From UMGS172 sp045546555 (GTDB lineage: Bacteria; Bacillota; Clostridia; Oscillospirales; Acutalibacteraceae), in NCBI GenBank assembly GCA_045546555.1, contig JAZQCY010000082.1:1-23377 (forward strand): a DNA stretch of 23,377 bases, read 5' to 3'. The notes under the pieces are model-generated. The model was not told the origin of the DNA, did no database searches, and was given only the letters and a program-made list of their open reading frames with translations. This document shows positions 1-7,297 of the stretch, piece by piece. Within the stretch, counting starts at the first letter, position 1. Each line of letters opens with the position of its first letter. The translations under genes and the position numbers were made by a program.

Positions 1-522
1 AACGCCGTTTATGACGGCACAAGCGCCATTATGCTTTCGGGCGAGACCGCCGCAGGTAAATACCCCGTAGAGTGTGTTGAGACCATGGCAAAAATCGCAC
101 GTGAGACCGAAAAGAATATCCATTATGCAAGGCGCTTCAGAAACGCAGAATTTAAAATAAGAAATACTGTTGACGCAATATCACACGCCACCTGCGGAAT
201 GGCAATTGACATTGATGCAAAAACAATAGCGGTCTGCTCTATTTCGGGTATGACGGTAAGAATGGTCTCACGATTCCGCTCACCCGTTGATATTTTGGGT
301 GTCACCACTAACGAGCGCACCTGGTATAAGCTTGCAATGTCGTGGGGCGTGACCCCCGTTATGGTTGAGCGTTTTGACTCGACCGATGTGTTGTTCTACA
401 CCGCAAAGCAAAAGGCTATTGACACCTTCGAACTTCAACCCGGTGATAAGCTTGTACTGACCGGCGGTATGACCAACGGCATTTCCGGCAACACCAATAT
501 TATAAAAATTGAAACGGTATAA
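1..522 (+). CDS. pyk: Pyruvate kinase, C-terminal part (5' truncated by window edge)
   Basis: The reading frame is open from base 1 and ends at a TAA at 522, so only the last 173 residues or so are visible. The enzyme transfers phosphate from phosphoenolpyruvate to ADP, the last step of glycolysis, in the cytoplasm. The visible part starts in the catalytic barrel with NAVYDGTSAIMLSGETAAGK, the strongly conserved pyruvate kinase segment that ends the barrel. It continues through the C-terminal allosteric domain (FRSPVDILGVTTN, then the WGVTP motif). The protein stops after this domain, so there is no extra PEP-utilising domain of the kind found in some Firmicutes. A large repeat with terminator potential follows 6 bases after the stop. 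Identification is firm; the start and any upstream partner such as pfkA lie outside the window. Confidence 0.96.
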   Translation, partial: NAVYDGTSAIMLSGETAAGKYPVECVETMAKIARETEKNIHYARRFRNAEFKIRNTVDAISHATCGMAIDIDAKTIAVCSISGMTVRMVSRFRSPVDILGVTTNERTWYKLAMSWGVTPVMVERFDSTDVLFYTAKQKAIDTFELQPGDKLVLTGGMTNGISGNTNIIKIETV

Positions 523-527
523 ACCGT

Positions 528-650
528 AAAAGGCTCCCTTGTGTAAAGGGAGCTGTCGGCGAAGCCGACTGAGGGATTGTAACGATTTGTCTTATCCCCT
601 CAGTCACCTAAAGGTGACAGCTCCCCTTGGACAATCAAGGGGAGCCTTTT
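528..650. repeat. Large imperfect palindrome built of nested hairpins
   Basis: Two arms of about 52-57 bases face each other. The left arm (528-580) runs through GGCTCCC..GGGAGCTGTC, GGCGAAGCC and GACTGAGGGAT. The right arm (594-650) is nearly its reverse complement, ending GGGGAGCCTTTT. Each arm also folds on itself into two small hairpins, so the element can form either one long stem or a clover of short stems. It lies between the convergent ends of pyk and the 649-aa gene, and the T-rich ends (TTTT at 647-650) suit a bidirectional terminator. No ORF in it looks coding. I recognise this as a dispersed repeat type seen in gut Clostridia, from memory only. Confidence 0.85.
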
Positions 651-691
651 CTGTCGTTTTTCAGTTATTTTTTTGCTATAGATTAAATGTG

Positions 692-2641
692 TTATTTCAT
701 TTTCAGAATAACCGGTGTGAGAATTTGTGCAGATTTTTCAAGCACCACTTCCCCACCGTTCACGGAGAAGCTGCAGGGCTTGAACACACCGTCACAGTCA
801 AGATACTCTATTTCAGAGGGAATCTTCTTGCAGACAAGACGGATGTTGTCGATGGGATCAAGGCTTATATTAAACACACCGCAAAACAGGCTTCCGTCAG
901 GCATATCGGCAACACGCAGGTATACCTCGTCATCGTCGGGTACATAGACCGGCAGATCACCGTACTGATTAAGCAGTCGGATGAGCTGATTTTTACGTGT
1001 ATTGTTAAGCATTCCGAAGGCTGTAGTATATTGGAACTCGGTTCTTGCATCACCGCCGAATACAATGACAGTACCGCCAAGTGAATTTTTGTAAACGGTA
1101 GTTGCCGGGAACAAGGTTACTTGTGTTACGCCATCGGGGCTATGCACGCAAAATGTATCGGCAAGAACGCTATCGTACAACACTTTGATTTCCCGTGCAT
1201 TTGTCTGTCTTGTGCTGTTGGTATTTTCGGTCGGATAATGCTCATAAGTGACATTTTTACCGTTCCATGGTGTCACCTCAACACCGAGATATGCCGAAAA
1301 GCCACGCTTACACAAGCGCTCGGCACAACCGCCGTCAAGCACAAGTGTTTTACTGAGCATTTCCTTGATTTCACAGTCAGAAAAAAGGCTGTCCATTTCG
1401 CCGTCAAGGAAGGTTATATCACCTGTGGTTTCAGAAAAATAGAACGGCAGACCAAGTCTTTCAAGCACGCACATTCCCCAGCCGCTGACCGAAGCTCTTG
1501 CGTTGTAGCTTGCGGCGGTAAAACCGTAATCGGGAACACTCGAGATAGGTACTCTTGAGCCTCTCCAGCGTAAAGTCGGAACGATGCTTGAAAGCGTTTC
1601 GTAAAACTCCTTGTGCTTGCCTAAGACCTCACGGTATTTGCGACCTGCAACAGGCTGTTCAAAGTTGGCAGTTCGGGTTATCCAATGCTTTGCGCCCGAA
1701 ACACCCTCTAAAATAGTTCCCGTAAAGTGGGTGTGCAAAGACATTGCGCCCGTACTGTAGCGGTTCTGAGGGCAGGTATCGGTCTCGGCAAGGAAGTCAT
1801 CCACGTGACCCTGGCCTTTAAGCACGGCGATCTGAATTGCGGCTCTCATAAAGGTGTTGGAAAACTGCTTGGGTCCCATTGGTGTATAACGTCCGTTGTT
1901 GACCCTTATCTGCACGGGATTACCCTTGCCCGCAAGTATGGTTGCTATCTCGGTTGCGGCCTCACAGCAAGGGCCTACACAACAGAACGAACCGGGGATG
2001 GTGGGATCGACCATATCTATTCCTTCACGCATATATTTCGCACATTCAACCAAGGATTCAAGCTGGGTCTCGATAAATGCATCACGGTACTTTATATTCT
2101 CATCGGTCGTACCGGTTGCGTGTGCCCATATTTCCTCACGGGTCATTCTGACACCCGTTTTCTTCTCAAACGCATCAAGGTGCAGGTCACAGGCACAGCC
2201 CTTGCCGGGACGGATGATAAGACGGAAGTCGTCATCGACCATAATGCAGGACGGCTTGTGCGAAGCAATCACACGGAACTGCTCACGGATATATTCACGA
2301 AAGCGTTGGTCACTCGGGCAATGAACGTTTACCTCCTGACCATTGGTGAGGTTCTTTACTCTTGTCAAAGTCGAAGGGCTGTTAAGAGCATAACCGTGAC
2401 CAATGGAGCATTGAACCAACGCTCCGCAGGTCAATCCCATGGAAGCAAGCTTATCACGGAACAGATCATAATTTTTACATTGAATCTCGGCTTTTTTGAA
2501 AAGCGGATCACCCTCGGGAACCAAGGTAAAGATGAATAAAGCACAGCTTGAAACACCTTTTTCATACTGCAGCTTGATGTCCTCACAAACCTCATCAACG
2601 TGATCTACATCCTTCAATGAGATTATAGAATAATTGAACAT
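692..2641 (-). CDS. Putative glycoside hydrolase, GH42-like architecture
   Basis: This is a 649-aa protein with no signal peptide, so it is probably cytoplasmic. The first 380 or so residues look like a TIM barrel. They contain an acidic strand end, IMVDDDFRL (Asp136-138), next to a Cys-rich GKGCACDLHL stretch, and a later AETDTCPQNRYST segment (Glu286). These are plausible acid/base and nucleophile positions by analogy with clan GH-A enzymes. Residues about 385-580 resemble the amidotransferase-like trimerisation domain of GH42-type enzymes (LVLDGGCAERLCKRGFSAY), and a beta-rich tail follows. I cannot assign a substrate. The start has a good site, TTGGAGG, 8 bases upstream of the ATG, and a near-consensus promoter and a palindrome lie just before it. 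It could share function with the upstream 399-aa gene in the same direction, but the repeat between them probably separates the transcripts. The family call is inference from motifs; intactness is clear. Confidence 0.6.
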   Translation of the reverse strand: MFNYSIISLKDVDHVDEVCEDIKLQYEKGVSSCALFIFTLVPEGDPLFKKAEIQCKNYDLFRDKLASMGLTCGALVQCSIGHGYALNSPSTLTRVKNLTNGQEVNVHCPSDQRFREYIREQFRVIASHKPSCIMVDDDFRLIIRPGKGCACDLHLDAFEKKTGVRMTREEIWAHATGTTDENIKYRDAFIETQLESLVECAKYMREGIDMVDPTIPGSFCCVGPCCEAATEIATILAGKGNPVQIRVNNGRYTPMGPKQFSNTFMRAAIQIAVLKGQGHVDDFLAETDTCPQNRYSTGAMSLHTHFTGTILEGVSGAKHWITRTANFEQPVAGRKYREVLGKHKEFYETLSSIVPTLRWRGSRVPISSVPDYGFTAASYNARASVSGWGMCVLERLGLPFYFSETTGDITFLDGEMDSLFSDCEIKEMLSKTLVLDGGCAERLCKRGFSAYLGVEVTPWNGKNVTYEHYPTENTNSTRQTNAREIKVLYDSVLADTFCVHSPDGVTQVTLFPATTVYKNSLGGTVIVFGGDARTEFQYTTAFGMLNNTRKNQLIRLLNQYGDLPVYVPDDDEVYLRVADMPDGSLFCGVFNISLDPIDNIRLVCKKIPSEIEYLDCDGVFKPCSFSVNGGEVVLEKSAQILTPVILKMK

Positions 2642-2671
2642 AAAAAGCCCTCCAAAACTTTGGTTTCAAAC

Positions 2672-2700
2672 ATTGTAGCATTACCGCAAAAACTATTCAA
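2672..2700 (-). promoter_or_regulatory. Sigma-70-type promoter of the 649-aa gene
   Basis: Reading the minus strand, TTGAAT (2695-2700) and TACAAT (2672-2677) are separated by exactly 17 bases. They lie about 30 bases upstream of the ATG, with the TTGGAGG ribosome site between. Confidence 0.6.
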
Positions 2701-2709
2701 CCCAAAAGC

Positions 2710-2728
2710 TTACGAAAAATTTTCGTAA
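2710..2728. promoter_or_regulatory. Perfect 9-bp palindrome, possible operator
   Basis: TTACGAAAA-A-TTTTCGTAA is a perfect inverted repeat with a one-base centre. It sits 9 bases upstream of the -35 box of the 649-aa gene. It has no T-tract following a GC-rich stem, so it looks more like a protein-binding site than a terminator. The regulator is unknown. Confidence 0.35.
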
Positions 2729-2732
2729 TTAA

Positions 2733-2796
2733 AAATGTCATCCTGAGCGTAGCGAAGGATCTTTAAAAATCTTACACATAGTCTCAGAATGACAAA
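2733..2796. repeat. Palindromic repeat, copy C (TGTCAT ends outward)
   Basis: The left half reads TGTCATCCTGAGCGTAGCG then AAGGATCTTT (2736-2764). The right half reads AAAATCTT..AGTCTCAGAATGACA (2765-2793). The halves are an imperfect inverted repeat. The two sub-modules (TGTCATTCTGAG and GAAGAATCTTT) are the same as in the copies near 11030 and 14935 but in the opposite order. The element lies between two co-directional minus-strand genes and could act as a terminator for the upstream one. Confidence 0.75.
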
Positions 2797-2799
2797 TTA

Positions 2800-3999
2800 T
2801 CAATTTAAAGAATCTGCCTCTTTTAAAAGCCACCAGCCGCAGAATAACAGCATCGGAGAATAGTTGCAGATGCGGTCGTAATCAATGACATTGCTCAAAT
2901 TCTGCAAAGCGTCAAACTGTTCCGGATCAATTTTAAACTCCGGACAAAGCGCAAGTATCGATGCTGCTTCACCCACGTTGCGGATATGGTAAAATCCACG
3001 GTTTTCACGCATTTCGCTTTGAGCAGGATTGAAATACGGACGGTTACCGATAACACATTGGTAAAGCATTCTGACCTTGTTCCACGGCTTGTACTGAAAG
3101 TAATAATGCTCCTCGTTAGACTCAGCACAGATTCGCTTTGATTCCGAAACGGCAAATGTCTTATAGTATTCGGCAACGCTTTGCATAAATTTGAGGCATT
3201 TGGTCTTAAATTCGTGGTCGGGGTCAATATCATAGACGGCACGCAACGAGTACTGCATCTGCAAAACGGGATAACAGCGAAGCCCATAGGATGCGGCATT
3301 AAAGGCAGACTGTTTTTGGAAAGCCTCGTCACGGTATTTTATGTAAAGGTCATACCAATGCTTATCATCAGAAACATACCAAGCCGCCGCATAGAAAAAC
3401 GGCAGACGCATATACTCGTGTGCGCCAAGCTCGCCCCACATTTTACCTGCAATCGATTGTTCACCGTCATAACGCAGGAGATTATAGTCGTTTTTTGGAG
3501 TCACGTTGCGCTCCATACGTTTTGCAACGGCAACGATAACCTTTTTGATGTTTTCCTTTTGTTCAGTGTCAGAAAGCTCGGAGTTAAAAAGCCTTAATCC
3601 GCCGTAGACCCAATGGGTAAATTGGTCACGGGAGGTATCGTAATAGAAGGCTTTTCCGTCTATAGGTGAAACGCTACGGGATATAAATCCATCCTCCAAA
3701 TCTACGACACAGCGCATCATACCGTCAAAAATCTTGTCGGCAAGCGGCTTCATATTCTTATCTTTGGTAACATTGTATCTTGCAACTATGGCATCAAGCA
3801 TTGACCCCGCAGACAAAACAGAGTCCTCCATACCCGTACCCCATCCGCAGACGTTAGGAATCTGGCGGTTTATCTCCTCGATTGATGGCAGATGGTCGAT
3901 TAAAATATTACCGTCAATATCACGGACAAGATAGTCATATATTAAATTTGTTTTGTTACAAAAGAAATTATCGATAATAAACTTCCGGGCTTTTTCCAT
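2800..3999 (-). CDS. Uncharacterised protein, possibly (alpha/alpha)6-barrel glycosidase-like
   Basis: I chose the ATG at 3999 (399 aa, starting MEKARKFIIDNFF) because AGGAGG lies 7 bases upstream. The longer in-frame start at 4050 runs through the promoter and ribosome site. There is no signal peptide or membrane segment. The protein is largely helical with recurring aromatic and Gly-rich loops, for example WGTGMEDSVLSAGSMLDAI near residue 55 and GDGMM-type helix ends. It also has a WGELGAHEYMRLPFFYAAAWY stretch near residue 190. This pattern recalls six-hairpin glycosidases such as unsaturated glucuronyl hydrolases, but I see no diagnostic catalytic motif, so the fold is inference and the function is unknown. 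It is followed by a repeat and then by the GH42-like gene, which fits a small carbohydrate-related cluster. Confidence 0.6.
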   Translation of the reverse strand: MEKARKFIIDNFFCNKTNLIYDYLVRDIDGNILIDHLPSIEEINRQIPNVCGWGTGMEDSVLSAGSMLDAIVARYNVTKDKNMKPLADKIFDGMMRCVVDLEDGFISRSVSPIDGKAFYYDTSRDQFTHWVYGGLRLFNSELSDTEQKENIKKVIVAVAKRMERNVTPKNDYNLLRYDGEQSIAGKMWGELGAHEYMRLPFFYAAAWYVSDDKHWYDLYIKYRDEAFQKQSAFNAASYGLRCYPVLQMQYSLRAVYDIDPDHEFKTKCLKFMQSVAEYYKTFAVSESKRICAESNEEHYYFQYKPWNKVRMLYQCVIGNRPYFNPAQSEMRENRGFYHIRNVGEAASILALCPEFKIDPEQFDALQNLSNVIDYDRICNYSPMLLFCGWWLLKEADSLN

Positions 4000-4021
4000 A
4001 ATACCGCCTCCTGTTAAGTCA

Positions 4022-4050
4022 ACATTAACACAAAAGCGAATAAATGGCAA
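4022..4050 (-). promoter_or_regulatory. Candidate promoter of the 399-aa gene
   Basis: On the minus strand, TTGCCA (4045-4050) and TAATGT (4022-4027) have a 17-base spacer. The -35 is good and the -10 is weak. The pair starts just after the tRNA terminator. Confidence 0.4.
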
Positions 4051-4053
4051 GAA

Positions 4054-4094
4054 TAAAAAAATAACAGCCCACCAAAAAAGGTGAACTGTTATTT
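4054..4094 (-). terminator. Rho-independent terminator after tRNA-Gln
   Basis: On the minus strand, AATAACAGTTCACC pairs with GGTGGGCTGTTATT around a T6 loop, followed by TTTTTTT (4060-4054). It begins directly after the encoded CCA of the tRNA. Confidence 0.85.
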
Positions 4095-4168
4095 TGGCTG
4101 AGGAATAGGGATTCGAACCCCAACAAACAGAGTCAGAGTCTGTCGTGCTACCGTTACACTATTCCTCA
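4095..4168 (-). tRNA. tRNA-Gln(CUG)
   Basis: The minus strand folds as a 74-nt tRNA with encoded CCA. The acceptor stem pairs TGAGGAA (4168-4162) with TTCCTCA (4105-4099), followed by discriminator G and CCA. The anticodon arm is ACAGA-CTCTGAC-TCTGT, giving anticodon CUG, which reads CAG. The T-arm has GGTTCGAATCC and the D-loop has AGTGTAACGGTAGCAC. It stands alone, with its own promoter and terminator, and reads against the DUF4317 gene. Confidence 0.97.
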
Positions 4169-4180
4169 ACGGCAAGAATT

Positions 4181-4208
4181 ATTATAACCTAATTTTTACA
4201 AATGTCAA
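4181..4208 (-). promoter_or_regulatory. Promoter of tRNA-Gln
   Basis: On the minus strand, a perfect TTGACA (4203-4208) and a perfect TATAAT (4181-4186) have a 16-base spacer. The start would fall a few bases before the mature tRNA 5' end. Confidence 0.8.
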
Positions 4209-4278
4209 GGATTATTTTTGCAATTTTCAAAAAAATTTTTAATCTGACACTTTTTAACTCTATATAAATATTTTAACA

Positions 4279-4307
4279 TTGTATTTATGGATATTAAATG
4301 ATATAAT
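4279..4307 (+). promoter_or_regulatory. Candidate promoter of the DUF4317 gene
   Basis: TTGTAT (4279-4284) and TATAAT (4302-4307) are separated by 17 bases, 32 bases before the ATG. The -10 is perfect and the -35 is weak. Confidence 0.55.
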
Positions 4308-4339
4308 TTATATTACTATCACACCTTGGAGGTTTTTAA

Positions 4340-5467
4340 ATGACCGAGAAAGAGTTAAGAGAAATAAAGCGCCGTTTCAGGCAGGATAAAAACAATATTT
4401 TAAGCATTAAGGGTTGCCTTGTCAATTCGCAGAAGGTTATTGTTACGCACATTGACCAGCCTATGGCAAGCTGTTCGGTAGAAGAAGGCAACAAGCTGCT
4501 CGGAATTATGAAAAAGACGCTTTCGGGTAGTCTCGGAACCAATCTTTTAGACCTTGAGTTTACCGCAAAGCAGGTCATGGACGGTGCTGAAAATAAGCTG
4601 TTGCGTGACCTTCGTGACTCAAGACTTAAAGACCAAGCCGCACTTGATGCTTTTTATCAAAAGATAATCGACAGCTTGCATTTTGAGGAAAGCTTTGCTA
4701 TCCTTTTGGCTTTTGATACTTATGATGTATTTCAGTACTCTGCCGACGGACAAAAGGATGAGGATTCTTCCTGTGTTTTCAACTATTTTGTCTGCTGTGT
4801 CTGCCCCGTAAAGCCGTTAAATAGTGGTCTTTATTTCCGTGAGCACGACAGTTCTTTCCGTGACCTTGATGCACACGCAATCCTCGGTGCGCCCGAGCTT
4901 GGCTTTATGTTCCCTACTTTCGACGGTCGCACCGCCAATATTTATAACACTCTTTATTACACCAAGGATATTTCGGATATACATACCGAGTTCATTCAGA
5001 ATATCTTTAACGTTGAGCTTCCGATGCCACCCGCCGAGCAGACAGGCCGTTTTAAGACCTGCCTTGCCGAAACGCTGGTTGAGGAATGCGATTTTGAGAC
5101 CGTTCGCTCGGTTCACAGACAGGTTTCCGAAATGGTTCAGGAACATAAAGATGCAAAAGAGGAAGAGCCTCTGCGCCTTACAAAATCCAAGCTCAAGACC
5201 GTTTTACAGTATTGCGGAGTTGACGAGGAAAAGGTCGAAAGCTTCGGTCAAAGGTTTACCTCAAACTTCGGTGAGGATGCCGAGCTTCCGCCAAAATCCA
5301 TTGTAAACGTCAACAAGTTTGAGGTCGCCACACCCAACGTCACCATCAAAGTTGACCCTGAGCATACCGACCTTGTTTCAACACAGATCATCAACGGTGT
5401 GAAGTATATTCTTATCCGAGCTAACGACGGTGTTGAGGTCAACGGTATGAACATTGAGATAAAATAA
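4340..5467 (+). CDS. DUF4317 family protein
   Basis: This 375-aa soluble protein matches what I know of DUF4317, a family found in Firmicutes with no assigned function. The N-terminus, MTEKELREIKRRFRQDKNNI, is its hallmark. The middle holds long, well-structured segments such as CVFNYFVCCVCPVKP near residue 150 and GAPELGFMFPTFDGR near residue 190. Residues 275-320 carry a charged helical region. The final 70 residues are beta-rich and valine-rich, ending VEVNGMNIEIK. No signal peptide, membrane segment or metal-binding motif stands out. The ATG at 4340 has TTGGAGG 9 bases upstream. The gene is monocistronic, bounded by its own promoter and a strong bidirectional terminator. Codon use is like its neighbours, so there is no sign of recent transfer. 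Confidence 0.85.
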   Translation: MTEKELREIKRRFRQDKNNILSIKGCLVNSQKVIVTHIDQPMASCSVEEGNKLLGIMKKTLSGSLGTNLLDLEFTAKQVMDGAENKLLRDLRDSRLKDQAALDAFYQKIIDSLHFEESFAILLAFDTYDVFQYSADGQKDEDSSCVFNYFVCCVCPVKPLNSGLYFREHDSSFRDLDAHAILGAPELGFMFPTFDGRTANIYNTLYYTKDISDIHTEFIQNIFNVELPMPPAEQTGRFKTCLAETLVEECDFETVRSVHRQVSEMVQEHKDAKEEEPLRLTKSKLKTVLQYCGVDEEKVESFGQRFTSNFGEDAELPPKSIVNVNKFEVATPNVTIKVDPEHTDLVSTQIINGVKYILIRANDGVEVNGMNIEIK

Positions 5468-5473
5468 TAAAAC

Positions 5474-5514
5474 ACAGCAAGCTTAACGTTCCGAAGCTTG
5501 CTGTATTTTATTTT
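5474..5514. terminator. Bidirectional terminator between convergent genes
   Basis: ACAGCAAGCTT (5474-5484) pairs perfectly with AAGCTTGCTGT (5494-5504). ATTTTATTTT follows on the plus strand, and a GTTTTATTATTTT tract follows on the minus strand. It serves the DUF4317 gene and the GH16 lipoprotein gene. Confidence 0.88.
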
Positions 5515-5516
5515 GC

Positions 5517-7286
5517 TTACTTATATGTTGTATCGGTCAAAATGTGCTCGCCGTCATTCAACTGATACAAATGAATATAATCAATCTGAAAATTATTTGA
5601 TTCCAGCCATACCGGGTCGTTATCTTGTGAACAGGTACCACGTGACTTAAAACCGGTTGCCTGGCTTAACAGAATATTGATACACTGGTTAAAGGTTTCA
5701 TTCCACAGATCTTTGTCGTTGGGGTTGATTGAGAAAAACGCATTGCCGTCGCAGGCAAAGGTGCATTGATCCTTGTCCCAGACATAACTGAAGGTGTGAA
5801 GTCCGCTATTAAAATTGCCTTCGGGACAGTAGTATTTCTTTTGACCCGAATAGCCCGAATCCAACGACCAATGCTCGGGCACTCCCTGCGGCTTCCATAC
5901 CTCGTTGTACCGATCTTTTGCCGCAGCTGTGCCCTGGGGCCAGCCGTGAGAATTGGCTGAATACGAAGCCGAATTACCGAACATTTCTACAATATTGACC
6001 TCATTCATAAAAGCGGATATGGAGTTTTTGTCGGACGACTGTCCCCATAGTGCGACCCAGAACGCATCACCGTGCGGCAAAATTGCACTCATTTCAAGAA
6101 TACCGTATTTGAAGGTCACCTTCCCTGCTGTTTGCAGCTTAAAACCGTAGTAGAGCTCATCATCGTATGAAGCATAAAAATTTAGCATTCCATCCTTGAC
6201 AAACAGCTTTTGTGGATCCTCAGTTCTGACCGAGGTGCGGCCGTTGTAGCCTTCTGCTGTATCTTTTCCAAATTTCCAATATTTCAGGTTTATACCCGTC
6301 GGATGATCGGGATAAACAACATCAAAATCCTCTGTCCAGGTCGGTACGTGATACTTAGATGAATCATAAGCCTTGACCGCCTCGGAATATTTACCCTTTG
6401 TTGAGCTGTTATCGGTTACCGAGCCTGCTACAAGCATCTTGGCAAATTCGGAAACGGCTATTGCTTTGGCCGCAGGTGAACCGCCGTTCAAATATACCTT
6501 TTTGCCCGAAATGACAATTGAATACTCATCGCTGTCGGTTGATTTTGCAACGCCGTTTCGGTCAGCATTGCTAACAATTATTTCGTATTCAGATTCTTTA
6601 GCACTGTCATCCTTTATGGGTAAAAGGTAACCTGCCTTTTCGGTCAACAATGCGTTGGCATCCTCAAGTTGTTTTTGAGTTAAGTAAGACTCGTTGAACC
6701 TTTGTCTTACAAACTGAAATTCGCTCAATTTCACACCGTTGATCGTCGGTTCCAAAAACTGTCCTTCGGTTTTATAGGTGTGCAAAATACCGCCCTTTAC
6801 GCCATCGGGCTTAATGAAATTTTGCTCAAAATAATCGCAGGCGGCACTTAATGCCTCAACGCTCATACCGTATATGACGATCTTTTTATCAATTGTACAG
6901 ACTATATAATCTTTAAATCGGCCACCGACACTTTTGACAAGATAATCTCTCACTTTTGCGGTTTCGGGACGGTTTGTATCACCGATCAATATTTCATATT
7001 TATCGGCTCCGTCATCAACATCGGCCGAGTTTTTGGCAGTCACGTTAGCCTTATTCTTTAACGCTTTAAAGATTTTAACGGCAAATTGATTGACAACCTC
7101 GTCACCCTCGGGACGGATGATAGAATAAACCGAGTCACCGTTTCCATCAGCAAACTTAACATCGGCAGTTGAAAAAATACCGTTATCGGCTTTATTGCTT
7201 TCGGTGGTTGTGCCGTCATCAGAACAACCGACAAACAGACTGAAACACATAACCAAACTAAAAAACAAACAAATAATTCTTTTCAT
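5517..7286 (-). CDS. GH16-type lipoprotein with two N-terminal tandem domains
   Basis: This 589-aa protein starts with a lipoprotein signal (MKRIICLFFSLVMCFSLFVG, then Cys21), so it should be anchored on the outer face of the membrane. Residues about 53-172 and 181-288 look like two copies of one alpha/beta domain. Both contain a YEI(L/I)(I/V) strand followed by an Asp/Asn-Arg loop (IGDTNRPE and VSNADRNG), then an xxIVI strand and a helix ending in the F-xx-(N/M) region. The C-terminal 270 residues match GH16 laminarinase/agarase-type lectin-fold enzymes, with LPHGDAFWVALWG, the HTFSYVWDKD strand and a final FQIDYIHLYQL. The catalytic loop reads E429-V-N431-I-V-E434, where GH16 normally has E-x-D-x-x-E, so nucleophile and acid/base are kept but the central Asp is Asn. 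It follows the GH-A gene by 11 bases with TAAGGAG overlapping that gene's stop, so the two are co-translated. Substrate is probably a beta-glucan or galactan; this is inference. Confidence 0.85.
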   Translation of the reverse strand: MKRIICLFFSLVMCFSLFVGCSDDGTTTESNKADNGIFSTADVKFADGNGDSVYSIIRPEGDEVVNQFAVKIFKALKNKANVTAKNSADVDDGADKYEILIGDTNRPETAKVRDYLVKSVGGRFKDYIVCTIDKKIVIYGMSVEALSAACDYFEQNFIKPDGVKGGILHTYKTEGQFLEPTINGVKLSEFQFVRQRFNESYLTQKQLEDANALLTEKAGYLLPIKDDSAKESEYEIIVSNADRNGVAKSTDSDEYSIVISGKKVYLNGGSPAAKAIAVSEFAKMLVAGSVTDNSSTKGKYSEAVKAYDSSKYHVPTWTEDFDVVYPDHPTGINLKYWKFGKDTAEGYNGRTSVRTEDPQKLFVKDGMLNFYASYDDELYYGFKLQTAGKVTFKYGILEMSAILPHGDAFWVALWGQSSDKNSISAFMNEVNIVEMFGNSASYSANSHGWPQGTAAAKDRYNEVWKPQGVPEHWSLDSGYSGQKKYYCPEGNFNSGLHTFSYVWDKDQCTFACDGNAFFSINPNDKDLWNETFNQCINILLSQATGFKSRGTCSQDNDPVWLESNNFQIDYIHLYQLNDGEHILTDTTYK

Positions 7287-7297
7287 ATATAAGCTCC

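Noticed and set aside
539..1084. Plus-strand open frame starting in the large palindrome
   Set aside because: It begins inside a repeat, overlaps the 3' end of the minus-strand gene and has no ribosome site.
1727..2539. A 270-codon plus-strand open frame opposite the GH42-like gene
   Set aside because: It is an antisense shadow with no motif or start signal; the minus-strand frame has a promoter and ribosome site.
4000..4339. Possible small gene or riboswitch in the 340-base gap around the tRNA
   Set aside because: The stretch is filled by a weak promoter, the tRNA terminator, tRNA-Gln, its promoter and the DUF4317 promoter; the remaining A/T-rich part (about 4209-4278) shows no structure.
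4340..5467. Functional assignment for the DUF4317 protein
   Set aside because: No catalytic or binding motif is visible, and the family has no function that I know of.
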